This document shows positions 10,831-20,996 of a DNA stretch of 64,000 bases, piece by piece. The stretch's first letter is position 1. Every line of letters begins with the position of its first letter. The translations under genes and the position numbers were made by a program. The notes below the pieces were generated by a model. The model was not told the origin of the DNA and made no database searches. It saw only the letters and a list, made by a program, of their open reading frames with translations. This DNA comes from Mesostigma viride (Eukaryota; Streptophyta; Mesostigmatophyceae; Mesostigmatales; Mesostigmataceae), in contig RPFO01000059.1 in assembly GCA_009746045.1 (NCBI GenBank), positions 496,501-560,500 of the forward strand, read 5' to 3'.

Positions 10831-11544
10831 TCAGGTTGGGGCCATGCGCATGCTAGGACGCGCGGGGCCCGTCGCTGGGAAGGACTGACCCAGGCGCGTC
10901 TCAGGGCGCTCCTCGGCATCCTCATCGTAGCGGGGGGGAAGTTCGACCTCCCCCTCTTCCGTCGACCACGGTGAGGTGCCCATGGATTGTGGCTCGCTGC
11001 TGAACGATACACGACGCGCGGGTTCCGGCCGGGATGGGCTACCGCGACCGCGTCCGCGTCCGTTTACTGACCATGGGTGCTCTAATCGTTGGGCCCGTTG
11101 CGCATGGTAAAAGGCCGCGTTCTGGCTAAGCTGACCATTCGGCTGCGGTTGCCACTGTGGCCGCGGCGGCGGTTGCAACTGTGGCGGTTGCTCATGCTGC
11201 GGCTGCAATTGCTGCGGGGGCTGTGCCGGTGGGATGGATGCACTCATTGGATCTGACCTGGGAGACTCCCGCCTCGGGCCGGTCTCCACCCGTTCCGACC
11301 TACTGAAAAATTCTCCCTGCATATGCTGCTGCTGCTCGCTATCTATGAACATTCCGGCCTGTGGTCTGTACGACTCACGGGCGGGACTAGCCAGCACACC
11401 TGGGTGACCTGCAGAGCTGCCCTGCTGGGAGGCTGGGCTCCGCTGTGATATCTCCTCATGTGCCTGTACGGCCGGACTATCTATACCCGTCTCCCTAACC
11501 TCTGACCCTTTAGGTTTACCTTTACCCCTTGTTTTAGGCGCCAT
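10831..11544 (-). CDS. Probable Gag N-terminal region (237 aa)
   Basis: Starts with ATG (MAPKTRGKGKPKG), a basic N-terminus, followed by a long Pro/Gln-rich low-complexity stretch (residues about 110-160) and an RGRGRG patch. It ends within the start of the capsid-containing frame, in a different phase. The composition fits the disordered N-terminal part of a Gag. It could instead be a separate RNA-binding protein. No catalytic or folded domain is recognised. Confidence 0.6.
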   Translation of the reverse strand: MAPKTRGKGKPKGSEVRETGIDSPAVQAHEEISQRSPASQQGSSAGHPGVLASPARESYRPQAGMFIDSEQQQHMQGEFFSRSERVETGPRRESPRSDPMSASIPPAQPPQQLQPQHEQPPQLQPPPRPQWQPQPNGQLSQNAAFYHAQRAQRLEHPWSVNGRGRGRGSPSRPEPARRVSFSSEPQSMGTSPWSTEEGEVELPPRYDEDAEERPETRLGQSFPATGPARPSMRMAPT

Positions 11545-11636
11545 GGTTACCGTACCACAACCACAAGAAGAGAAGGAAGCAAAAAAACAAAGGTCAAGAC
11601 AACATCTACTGTCTATTATTATATAATACTATAATA

Positions 11637-12095
11637 TTATAGATGAGCCCCTCTAATCACTATGGCCCCGTCACTGGGTGCTGGGCGGCTGGCTAGCGGT
11701 GTGCTAATCGTCAGCTGGTTAAAGGTGACGGTAACCTGCTGCGTAGCTGTAGTGTCCTCTACCCTAGCCAGTGCACTGGTATGTGCGTACCTACGCCCCC
11801 TAGATGCAGGACGTGCCCTGGGCCTAATCTCTAGCGGTGGGGCTTCTACATGTAATCCTACGGGACGTGTCATGTGTGCCTGGATAAACAGATCTGCTTC
11901 CCATGCTGTCCCGAACCCCTTAAAAATAGCCCTATGTCTATCTACTATGTTGTTCCTGCAGTCTACCCAGCTATAAAAAATCCCTACCTTGCCTGTGCCC
12001 CCATCATGTGCCAATGCGTAATATAATTGCCTAGACCCATCACTGTCCCATCCCCTAAGTGCCCCAGTATGCCTAATATTATTATTATTAGACAT
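11637..12095 (-). CDS. Accessory ORF with RNase H1 N-terminal / viroplasmin-like domain
   Basis: A 152-codon ORF starting at an ATG (MSNNNNIRHTG), the first ORF after the 5' LTR and its 0.57 kb leader. Residues about 24-75 match the RNase H1 N-terminal hybrid-binding fold, also known as the caulimovirus viroplasmin domain: YYALAHD, GKVGIFYSWVDC, then IFKGFGTAWEADLFI, with the typical G-I-(Y/F)-x-S/T-W-x-(E/D)-C and FKxFxT-x-x-EA pattern. In RNase H1 this module binds RNA/DNA hybrids and double-stranded RNA. The rest is a basic, arginine-rich linker and a short hydrophobic tail. No RNase H catalytic domain is fused. Seen: the motif. Inferred: a nucleic-acid-binding helper of reverse transcription or particle assembly. 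Confidence 0.72.
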   Translation of the reverse strand: MSNNNNIRHTGALRGWDSDGSRQLYYALAHDGGTGKVGIFYSWVDCRNNIVDRHRAIFKGFGTAWEADLFIQAHMTRPVGLHVEAPPLEIRPRARPASRGRRYAHTSALARVEDTTATQQVTVTFNQLTISTPLASRPAPSDGAIVIRGAHL

Positions 12096-12643
12096 GCCAC
12101 GTCTATTGCATGCAGGCAGGGATAGGCAGAGAAGAAGGAACCTTGAGTACCTCTAGTGAGTGACCATCACCTGCTCACAAGGGTTGCCAACAGGCCCTAT
12201 AATCTAAGAACGCAACGACATTACGTAGACAGGAAAACCTGTCAGCACAAGGGAGTAACCTACGTGACAACCCGCCCGTGTACCGGGCCCCAGCACGTAA
12301 GCCACTCCCGCGGAGTCCCTCGCAAACCAGCCTGTACGGTTATGGCCTGCGTGAACCAACGAGCGAGGCCGGTGTACCCAGAGCCAGCGCTCACAGCACA
12401 AACATGAAAACGACAAGAAAACAGGGCTGGGCGCACACAACACCGCTCTACGCGTGCAGAGAGAGGAGGGACAGAGCGAGCAATATGGCTGCTGCGCGCC
12501 CTACAACCACCATGGCTGCGTGCCCACCTATTTGCTGCGGATGCGATGTTATCGTTTCTTGCCGTCTTGGTGCAGATCACCGAATTCTCGTCAGGCAGAT
12601 CACGAGGCCCTGCCCGCTCTGTACGAGCTAGGGTGGCCCTAGA

Positions 12644-12660
12644 CGAATCCTCCGATACCA
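12644..12660 (-). other. Primer-binding site, tRNA-iMet-like
   Basis: In element sense, one base after the 5' LTR, the sequence reads TGGTATCGGAGGATTCG. The first bases complement a tRNA 3' end ...GATACCA, as in initiator methionine tRNA, with a mismatch from the usual plant iMet site (TGGTATCAGAG). This supports the assignment of the 5' LTR to 12662-13276. Confidence 0.75.
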
Positions 12661-12661
12661 G

Positions 12662-13276
12662 TGTTACGAGCCGCACCATCGGCTCTGAAAGACCCTAGTC
12701 TAGCGTGGGTTACACCTGAATAAACTCGGAATCTGCTATCCGCCCGGACTACGTGAATGTAGCCCTGAATTCTAGCTAGTACGCGGAATTACTAGCTAGG
12801 CCCTGAATGCACAACTAGATAAATTATGCATGTACATGGATGCACGAAGGGCGTTAGTGCAGCCCAGATTTGACCCCTGGTTCGGCAGACGAGTTTTACT
12901 CAAGTCGATTTCATTCCAAACCAAAGATAGGAAGCCATTGTCACCTACGACATTTGTCCAAGACGGCGTGCTTGCCAGCGGGTCGGCTGGGGGCCGAACC
13001 TCTAGCGCAGCCTGCAATTAATATCAGCCGTAGATGTACATAGTATCCGCCAGTCTGGCACCCGGTACCTGGCAGTCCCGGGTACAGACCAGTAACACAC
13101 CAAATCGAAAGCAAAGCCACGGGTACCTGGGCCGGCTGATGGAATAACTCGGCCAAGTCCCCGAATCTAACGTAATAACTATCGAAAGTCTCGAACAATA
13201 TCAAAATGACTTTCGACTGACCAAACTAATTTATTTTGGGAATTGTTACGCCCAAACATGGGTTAGGGCCGTAACA
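12662..13276 (-). repeat. Chromovirus 5' LTR (615 bp)
   Basis: Same termini (TGTTACG ... CGTAACA) and apparently the same sequence as 3306-3921 except for one missing C near 12839. The primer-binding site adjoins it at 12660. The AGAAG target copy follows at 13277-13281. It should contain the element promoter, read on the minus strand. Confidence 0.96.
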
Positions 13277-13281
13277 AGAAG
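13277..13281. repeat. Target-site duplication (AGAAG), right copy
   Basis: Direct repeat of 3301-3305, bordering the right LTR terminus. Confidence 0.92.
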
Positions 13282-15816
13282 GATGTCGGCATCCATGTCG
13301 GATATACGACTTTCTGCAAGTACGCCCCCAAAACCGTCAAGGGGAAGTGGAAGGAGAGAAACGTGTGCGCCTGTGAGACGCATACGGTCATGCAGTCGAA
13401 GGTAGCGGCATGGACTAGGTACTGCAAGGCGAAGCACGGCAAGAACTGCAAGTGCGGCGACGAGTGTGAGGGATGTACAAGGGCGAGATTGCCTGACGGC
13501 ACGTGCGGGATGTTCGAAAGCCTGCACACGACCGAATGGGTGAAGCACTTCCATTGCCGTGTGGCGGAGGCGGATGGGGGTAGTGAGCTGGGGGGTGGGG
13601 CAAACTCGGCGAGAAACGAAGAGGAGGGAGGGGACAATAATGTGACGGAAGATGAATGGCAGGGGCAAGACCTTGACGATCTTGAAATAAATGAGAGGAT
13701 CGTGGAGGATGAGGAAGGGGTGCCAAGGGTAGGGGACCCATCCATGGAGGAGGGGTCTGTCTTTCGCATTCTGAAGAGGGCATGTATGGAGAACTCGTGT
13801 CCCGAGTCCCGGTGTGGCATCAAAGACTGGGTGTTGTGTGACCGGGACAAGAATTCAACAGAACTACTAAATTGGTTCAGATACGTGAAGAAGGAGGTAG
13901 TGGTTTCCCGACCGGCAGGGGAGGTAAGCGTGCATGTTTGGATTTTGTGACGCAATTATTTCGCAGCGTCATTCTGCAGCGCGATGTTAATTAAAAGGCT
14001 TTTCTGATACTTTATGAATATGTTACTTGCAAATTTACTTCATCCCTTGGTTAAAACAGGACGCGACCGATCGGCGGGTCCCGGAGAAGGTCAAGCGGCC
14101 CGTACAGGAAACGATGAGGTCAACGCCCGCGCAGCTGAGGCTGGCGATTATCGAGAGTTGGGAGGACTTTACCAACCACTGCTTTACGTCATGGTGGCAG
14201 TCGGCAACGATCAAGGACCGGGAGAGGAACATGACTGAGGGGGATGTGCTCGTGCATGGAGATTGGGCCGAGAATTACGAGAACAACAACTACGTCCAAC
14301 TGCAGTCGCAGTACTTTCACAAGACGAGCTTTGTCCTCATGCCCATGATCGTGCGATATTTGCACAATGGTGCGATGGCAAAGCGAACGTTCTTTTTTCT
14401 CGGGGAAGCCAAGATGAAGCGGGGAGAGCGGGCGCTCGTCTACGCGCTGAGGACAATCATGGAAACCCTGCGCGGACTTGGTGTGGGGGTGAAGAGGATG
14501 TTCATGTGCTCTGACAACTGCTCATCCCAGTTCAAGTCCAAGTACGTGGTTAACGCCGTCTTCCGCCTCCTCATGCAGGATCCCGACTTGGAATCCTTCG
14601 AGTACCACTACTTGGGTGAGCAGCACGGGAAGGGGGAGGTGGATGGTCAGGGAGCGAAGTTCAAGTGCATTGTGAGGAACATGCAATGCATTCCTGAGAA
14701 CCAGGGCATCGTTACAGGGCGCCAGATCGTCAAGTACATGCGGGACAGCTGGGAAGGAGGCAAAACCACGAGCAGGGAGTCGGCCCGCGCTCGGGCAGAG
14801 GGCGTCCACCGTCATTTCTTTCATTTTCCTGAGGTGCGAAACTCAATTTTTCTTGAACTTGATTGAGGTATCTCTGCAGAGTGACCTTTTGCCCATTTGC
14901 ATTTTATTATTTGATAATGCTAAAAGAACTGGTATGAATTAGCGTCTTATATATAGTGAAAAATGCATGCAAAGCACTTTCAAAGGGGTATCTCTGCAGA
15001 GTGACCCTTCATGTGTACTTGATCTATTGACACATACCAACTTTCCGTTTCTGACATTCTCCCTCATTGCAGGACCTCGACTCCGGCGCCCGTATGATAC
15101 CGACGCGTGTCGAGGCCATCAAGCAAGCGCACTGGTGGCGCCTGGACAAGTCTGACCCGGGGCTCCTGATGATGAGGCGTTTTTCGTGCTACTGCCCAGC
15201 CTGCCTAGCTAACAGGTGGGAGGAGTGCCGGACCGAGTGGACACATATCGAGGAATTTAACGATGAGGGCCTCACGATGAAAACTTTCCGCCTGATGCCG
15301 CCAACGCAGCCCATACCTCCGGTTCGCCAGCTGACGCGGGCGGAACTGCTGAAGGATCAAAGGGATGCCATTGGCAGGCAGATGCGCATGTATGATTACA
15401 TCGCAGTTCCGTCAGACAGAGAGGACGTGAACCACAATTCCGCCCACCCTTTTTGGGTGATGCAGGTGGTGAGGGAGGCCTCAGTGCTGGAGAAGGAGGA
15501 GGTTAGGTGGGTTGAGGGACAAAACGGACGGCAGAAGGAGATTTTCTTGCCCGGCCACGCCGTTCTGGCGGTTCGGCTGTGGAAGCGAGATATGCATGAC
15601 CCCCTGCATTTTACTCTGGATTTGGCTGATTGGCCGGAGTCCCGCCCAGCCGACCTGGTCGATTGCTATCTGTGCATCTCCGCTGCTCTTCCGCTCCAGT
15701 GCATGGTCCTTGGCAACCAAAGGCAAGCCTACGTTGATATGAGCAAGGAGCTTGACGCGTGGCTAACCGCTCTTGTACGCAACCAGCAAGCCCCGGAGGG
15801 GCTGCCACCGGCTTAA
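13282..15816 (+). CDS. DDE-transposase-like gene, 3' part (three exons)
   Basis: Continues the frame broken at 3305. Exons 13282-13923, 14060-14833 and 15073-15816 (stop TAA) join in phase 0 at GTAAGC...AAACAG and GTGCGA...TTGCAG. The first exon has a Cys/His-rich, probably zinc-binding region (CACETH, CKCGDECEGC, HFHC). The middle exon has three spaced motifs like a DDE/D nuclease core: VHGDWAENY, MCSDNCSSQFK and GEQHGKGEVDG. The last exon has another Cys cluster (CYCPACLANRWEEC). Such DxAENY / SDxxxSQxK / HGKGxxDGxG proteins occur in many eukaryotic genomes as unclassified transposase-like genes; the superfamily assignment here is my inference. Terminal inverted repeats of a host DNA transposon were not found by eye. 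Apart from the Ty3 insertion the frame is intact, so the gene was probably functional recently. Confidence 0.7.
14867..15007. repeat. Two intronic copies of the palindromic motif
   Basis: 14867-14886 (ggtatctctgcagagtgacc) and 14985-15007 (the same core with an extra G at the left and C at the right) lie within the last intron of the transposase-like gene (14834-15072), about 118 bp apart. Dyad symmetry centres on CTGCAG. They belong to the family seen at 2190-2377 and 15823-16338. Confidence 0.7.
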
Positions 15817-16412
15817 ACTTTCGGGGACGCTCCGCAGCGCCACCCCTACGGATCTTTAAGCCTGGGCTTTATTCGCCTACGGTTGGGACAGTGTTTATTC
15901 GTGTTTATATATTTTTGGAGAACATTTTTTTGTTTTTTCATATGTTACATTAGATGACAAGTGGCTGGGAACATTGTTAGCCTCGGTAGTGACAAATTTT
16001 AGTATATTTCCGTGTCGAAATGGCGAGTATTTTATTTAACTTGTACAATAATTATTTCGATTTACAAATTTATAATTTGGTTTGACCTAAAAATCATGTC
16101 GTCACTCAAATATAGTAGTTGCTGTGTAGGACTTTCCGTCTGCAAATTGGTTCGTACTAATTTCGAATGTCACAACAATGTTACTGTACTAAGGCCTCTT
16201 TGGTAGATGTCTTAAAACACAAATTCGCTCCGGAAGTGCCAAAGTACCTTGCTTGTAACCGGACTAGTTACGAATTGTGATTGGAAGGTTGTCCCCTACA
16301 ACCACAAGGAATAGAGGGGACGCTCCGCAGCGCCACCCATACGACAGTCCGGACCGGGCTTTGCTGAAATAATTTTCTCACTCGCAACTTAGCCATCAAA
16401 CTCACTTTTACG
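15817..16412. other. 3' flank of the transposase-like gene with two palindromic motif copies
   Basis: Mostly AT-rich and non-coding. 15823-15846 and 16316-16338 share the core GGGGACGCTCCGCAGCGCC followed by ACCC, another member of the palindrome family. Similarity between these two continues a few bases downstream (tacg). No gene is seen. Confidence 0.55.
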
Positions 16413-16885
16413 ATGGAGCGCGCCGATGTTTTTGGTTCGCAGCATACATATGTGCATGTCGATAAAAAGGAGCATGCGGCCAACATGTATGTTGAAATCG
16501 ACTCCCCCCCCACGACTTCCCACGCTCCCTGCGGGGACCGTTTGGAGGTTGGGGTTCAGGTGTCATTGCGTTCGGAAACGGGATGATCGACCTGATGCCC
16601 CCAGATTCAGATTTGGCGCCTGCCCCCCGTGTTCCGGGTAAGGCCAGGGTGGTGCAATGCCTCCAGAATGAGGGCACGGAAATTTCGCCCAATGTCTCGG
16701 CTGTGCGCCTCCGGGCTGAGGCCCAGCATGAGTTCTTGAATGCGGCGGAAATAGGTGGGGCCGTATGGGCCCCCAAACAATTTTCCAACGAGCCTCCAAA
16801 TTTCGTGGGGGACTTGTACAAGGGAGCGTACAAGTTTCGTGACATTGAGATCGATGGATGGGGGTCATTTCTCCAGGAAAAGTGA
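16413..16885 (+). CDS. Possible small gene, frameshifted (low confidence)
   Basis: From an ATG at 16413 the frame reads MERADVFGSQHTYVHVD and stops at about 16586. Around an 8-C run (16503-16511) it could shift into the frame that is open from 16583 to 16885 (MIDLMPPDSDLAPAPR... ending GWGSFLQEK). Together these would give roughly 150 residues. No domain is recognised. It lies just after the transposase-like gene and before a palindrome (16993-17008, GGTGGGTATACCCACC), so it may be a second ORF of the same mobile element. A 185-codon ORF on the other strand covers the same DNA, and I cannot exclude that one. Confidence 0.3.
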
Positions 16886-17170
16886 ATGCCGGTCCCATTT
16901 GGCAAATATAATCGATGATTAATTCCATGCAACATTTTGCGTTGGTCAAATGTGTAAATTTGCATTATTCATCGATTCAATAAAATTATGGGGGTGGGTA
17001 TACCCACCATTTGATGGTTGAAAGTACTACTAGCTTCGTCGATTAACTCTTCTCAACATGGTCCTCTAGTCGACTAGGATTGTACCAATCCATCAGGGTA
17101 TCGAGAAACTTGTTATGCCGAAACACTCCGGTCGAAAATTTCGTGCCACCTGCAGGCAATCAAAAAGCGC

Positions 17171-17292
17171 ACGCGGACCGACGGGAAAGAGTAGTTAGTC
17201 ACGAAATTAAAAAAACGACAAAAAGTGTCACACGCGGCCCGGCGGGAAAGAGTAGTTTGTTACGAAGTTAAAAAAACGACGAAAAGTGTCAC
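17171..17292. repeat. 61-bp tandem duplication
   Basis: Two copies, from 17171 and 17232, of a unit beginning acgcgg(a/c)ccg(a/g)cgggaaag and ending aaaaagtgtcac-like, about 85-90% similar. It sits immediately upstream of the gag-like ORF and may be what remains of the 5' region of that LTR element. Confidence 0.75.
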
Positions 17293-18499
17293 ACTTTTCG
17301 GAACATTCGAAGTGGGCCCGGCCCGCTGGCCCCAGAGCCCCGGGCCCTTCGATCCAGGAAGACGCTGGGTTTGTGGAAGCCCATTTTCTCAATCTGTTCC
17401 AGCGTATGGTACATGATCAGCAACGGCACGAGCAGCGTCACGGGGCCTTGATAACCAGGTTGATTAATGTGGAGGGTCTGGTTACTCAGATGGCAGAACA
17501 CTTGAGGGCTGGGCACATTCCAACTGTGGGTTCTGCTGTGCCTGCAGTTTCTGAGGCTCCAGTAGCTCAGGAGGCTATCCCCACCCCGGTGGTCTCAGTC
17601 CCCTCTCCTACGGAGGCTCCTCCACCCCCTAAGGTGGTGGTACACTTGCCCAGGTCAGCTGTTCCAACAAAACAGGTGGAGCAGTTCTTGGACCACCGTA
17701 ATTGTGCTCCTGGACAGTGCGAGTGGTGTAAATCCTTGTACACAGCCATGCAGGCATTGGATCAGACAGTGGTGGAGGAGGGTGAACTAGTACCTGAGGG
17801 TATGGTAGAGTTGGCCCTTGACTGTCTGCCCCCCAGTCTCTGTGAGATTGGGTCACCTATGGTGGCTTACATTATGCACACCACGTCTTTGCAGTGTACC
17901 CGTGGCCTTCGTTTGACATGAGGCCGGTGGAGGGCCAGGACTTGATGGAGGCTCTGCCCAGTGACCTGAGACTCGCCTTTGCAGGGCTCAAGCCAGTTGG
18001 ATATTCCCAGACCTACACTGAGCTACTTGAGCAGGCTGTCAAGCAGGGAGAGTTTGACCTTACCCCGTCGTCCAACTGCTCTGTGATGTCTTGTTTTCCA
18101 CGCAAGGACAGCACAGTCTTTGTGGGGCTGCAGTTACCAAAGTTCCCTAACGAGCTGAGGGCCAGGCTCACACCTTTGAGGGTGCTGGTACCCATCTTGG
18201 GCGCCAGGTGGGGGCCTATCAAGGCCTTTCTACAGCTGTGGTGGGCCTATAGCAGCTGGCTATGTCGCCATAAGACTGCCAGTGGCTGGGTCTTCGATCC
18301 CCTCCGACAGGCTGTGGTCACTCTGTCTTACCCTGCCCAGTGCAGTAGGTTTTCAGCTGAGTTGGGCAAGGCTGCTGAGACCTGCTTGGATATTCAGGTC
18401 AGCAGGAACTGGCCAGATCTGGTGTCCATGGTGGAGCATTTCCCAGTGTTTGGAACGAGGGGGAAGGATATGAAGAAGGGGGATTGGTTCACTCTGTGA
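17286..18499 (+). pseudogene. Gag-like ORF with one frameshift
   Basis: Frame 1 (17286-17921) has a hydrophilic, Pro-rich N-terminal half and a Cys cluster (CAPGQCEWC). Near 17890 the reading passes to frame 2 (17894-18499), which continues without a stop as a helical, Trp-rich segment. The combined product, about 400 residues, resembles a retroelement structural protein by position (upstream of PPT and LTR). It lacks a clear CCHC knuckle, and I cannot match it to a named Gag family. Confidence 0.5.
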
Positions 18500-18877
18500 A
18501 GGGTTCCAGGATGGTTGGAGATGGGCTGTGGAGTGAGGTGGGGATCCAGAATGGAGGCGACCAGTTCTGATGTCCAGTCCAGATTTCCAGCAACGACAGT
18601 TCTGAGTTCATGGTAGCTTTGCAGTTGTATTATCCAGGCATGGTTGCCTGTGTGTTAGTCACTTGATGACATTTCATCTGTGGGTGAATTTGTCTTATTC
18701 AGGGTTGACATGATCAGATGGTACTGAGATAGGAGGCCCTTTGGGGATGTAAAAACCCACTTGCTTGTCCCAAGAGGTGGTGGACTTCCTGTTTAATGTT
18801 GTGTTGTTTTGTGGAGGTTGTTGTTTTATTCTTCTTGGCTTCTAGGAACTGGGAGTTCCTGTCTTGAGGGGGAGATA

Positions 18878-19580
18878 TGTAACAACCAAATGTTACATCC
18901 AAAGTTTTCCTACTGTTGAATCTTATTATGAGTTCTTTAGGACAATTATTTGAGAAGTTAGGAGGCTTCGACGTCTGATAGATATTGGGCCTGTTGAGAT
19001 CTGTCGAATCTATTGTTCTACCCTCATTGGTCGTGGCCTGATCCACGTAGGGTACTTTGCATGGTGTTGTTTAGTCAGTCAAAGATTCTCTGCAGTACCG
19101 TTGTACCTGGTGGATTTGGTTTCAGGTCCTTGAGATTTCGTATGTGCTGGCTTTGTGTTGTGTGGAGGATTCGGAGGCTAAGATCTTATCTTGAGTGATC
19201 CTCACTTTTGATTGGTCCTTCCGGGTTAGGGTTGGATGGATGCTGCGTGCACGATGACTTTTATCCTGTTTGGGGCGGCCGTGCATGTGTGCGTACGTGA
19301 GAGCTAAAGCTATGGTGTAATTCAAGGGTTTCCTTGTTTCATCAATCAAACAACCCTTGCCAAAAGTCAACTATAACTTCAACAGATAGTCGACTTGGAT
19401 ATAACTTGTCTGTTGTGTCTAACAAGGGTGGGGACTCATTCCCTTAACTGTTGAAGATCCATCTTCATTGCTTCTCTGGACGTGAAGTTATCTGTCGCGA
19501 CTCCAACCCAGGTATAAAGATCTTTTCACGCTAATGTTGATACTGAGGCTGTTGCAAACACAACATTTTTAGTCGTTACA
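18878..19580 (+). repeat. Solo-side LTR, 703 bp (TGTAAC...GTTACA)
   Basis: Begins TGTAACAACC right after the purine tract cttgagggggagata and ends gtcGTTACA, giving 6 bp perfect inverted termini. An internal TATAAAG at about 19513-19519 could be its promoter. The left LTR partner is not in the window, so no target duplication can be shown. Confidence 0.7.
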
Positions 19581-20996
19581 GCGGGCCAGACCGCAGCCGC
19601 CCAGATCCGGCCGGGCAGGGAAGTGATGCGGATAGCTAGGGTGGGCCGGGAGATCGGGGCCGGGAACCAGCTGCGTCAAGGCCGACTGGATGCATGCGTT
19701 CGTTGTGGCCCTCGGCGGACAGCCAGACCTAATATCAAGGAGACAAACCGCGCAGCGCCCTGAGAATGCAAACCATGGTAGCTCGAGCCTGCCGTTATCT
19801 TGTCCGCGTTTTCGAGTCGTTCAGGATAATGAATATGAATGGAGATGGAAATGTGTAGCTGTACCTAATGTATGTAATGATTATTGCAAAATTCTAATTT
19901 GTGAGGTACGCGTCTTAGTATGAATTGGCACGCGGAAACTGCACTCGCAATATGGCATATTCATAGCTTCTTACTGCATAAATACACTGCTTGTTTCCCC
20001 CCCCTTTTAGTCACTGTTGTGCATGACTGAGATAGAAAAAGGGAAATTTGCATTGACACCTGTTGGGCAGCCACATTATTGAAGGAAACCAAATGGCAGT
20101 GACAGCTGTCATTAGGCTAAAAATGGCAAAGAACTTGCCAGGTCTTCCACAGATCACTACCCTATGTCGAGCGAATGAATCCAAAGCTGACTTTGGCAGT
20201 CTAGCCACCATTGTCTTCCAACGTTATAAACTCAACGGACAGCAGCTCAAAAATGATCACCACAAATGCTCATCAGTTGTCCTGTGACCATGCTGCTTCA
20301 TAAATGAAACATAGCTGCGCTGTGGACACTACGGACGCTGACCCGCCATTGCCAAGGCATTGGCCACTATGACATTAGGCACTGGCCTCATGACACAGCT
20401 CGAACCCCACGCCACGACAGCTCTAGCCCCCTTCCTTCACGCAGCAACGCTTAAAGGTACCGCACCTCCCATGCGCATCCGGCTCAGTAAGCCAAGCCAT
20501 GCAAATGTGCATGTACTCCACGGCAGCCCTCTAGGCACCTGCTTGGAATCCCCATCCGACATGGCAATCTCCTGTCAGGGTGGATAACTGCACACAATCT
20601 GATGTGGATGCCACAGGCACAAAGGCACATGCCGGCGTGCTCGTTCATCATGACCAGCTCGATGGGCAAGGCCAAGAATCACCCGCAGAACGTCCACCCT
20701 TTGCATGCCCTTACTGCCACATGTCATGTCCACGCCTCCCGGGTCACCTACCGGCACGCAACTTAAGCGATGCAGCATGGACGCCAGCACACGGTGCATG
20801 ACAGCGACAGCGTCCATCCGGGCTCAGGCTCGCCCAAAGGATGCCGACCTCTTCCCTTCCCGATTGCAGAAATAATTAAATACGCGCGGCTCCTGGCCGC
20901 AGCAACACACCTCCCTCTAGAGACCCCATCGCCCCCTTGGAAGTGAGTGCCTCTATTACATTAGATTCACGCCTCCGATCTCGAAAACACGTCTCT
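19581..20996. other. Intergenic region and TIC110 3' end
   Basis: No gene recognised. ORFs of 60-80 codons on both strands overlap and lack similarity to known families. The last part before 20997 is expected to hold the 3' untranslated region of the minus-strand TIC110 gene. Confidence 0.5.

Larger units (their letters stand above)
3306..13276 (-). mobile_element. Ty3/gypsy chromovirus, complete with both LTRs
   Basis: A 9.97 kb element read on the minus strand. Order in its own direction: 5' LTR 13276-12662, primer site, accessory ORF 12095-11637, gag region 11544-9494, pol 9494-5304 ending in a chromodomain, accessory ORF 5107-4238, polypurine tract, 3' LTR 3921-3306. The LTRs end in the 7 bp inverted repeat TGTTACG/CGTAACA. 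They appear to differ by one indel (ggactgcac at about 3484 against ggatgcac at about 12839), so the insertion is very young. It is flanked by AGAAG and lies inside the coding sequence of a transposase-like gene. The copy looks intact in structure, but frameshifts in gag and integrase mean it is probably not autonomous unless they are assembly errors. Confidence 0.96.
17286..19580 (+). mobile_element. LTR-retrotransposon remnant: gag-like ORF plus one LTR, no pol
   Basis: A gag-like reading frame (17286-18499) is followed by about 380 bp of non-coding DNA, a purine-rich tract (18863-18877) and one LTR-like unit (18878-19580) with TGTAAC...GTTACA ends. No protease, RT or integrase is present and no matching 5' LTR is seen upstream. 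It is either a 5'-truncated copy or a gag-only, non-autonomous element missing its left LTR. It is not related by eye to the chromovirus. Confidence 0.65.

Noticed and set aside
16408-16965. 185-codon minus-strand ORF
   Set aside because: Spans the same DNA as the plus-strand candidate, crosses a homopolymer, and its composition gives no preference. Not annotated separately.
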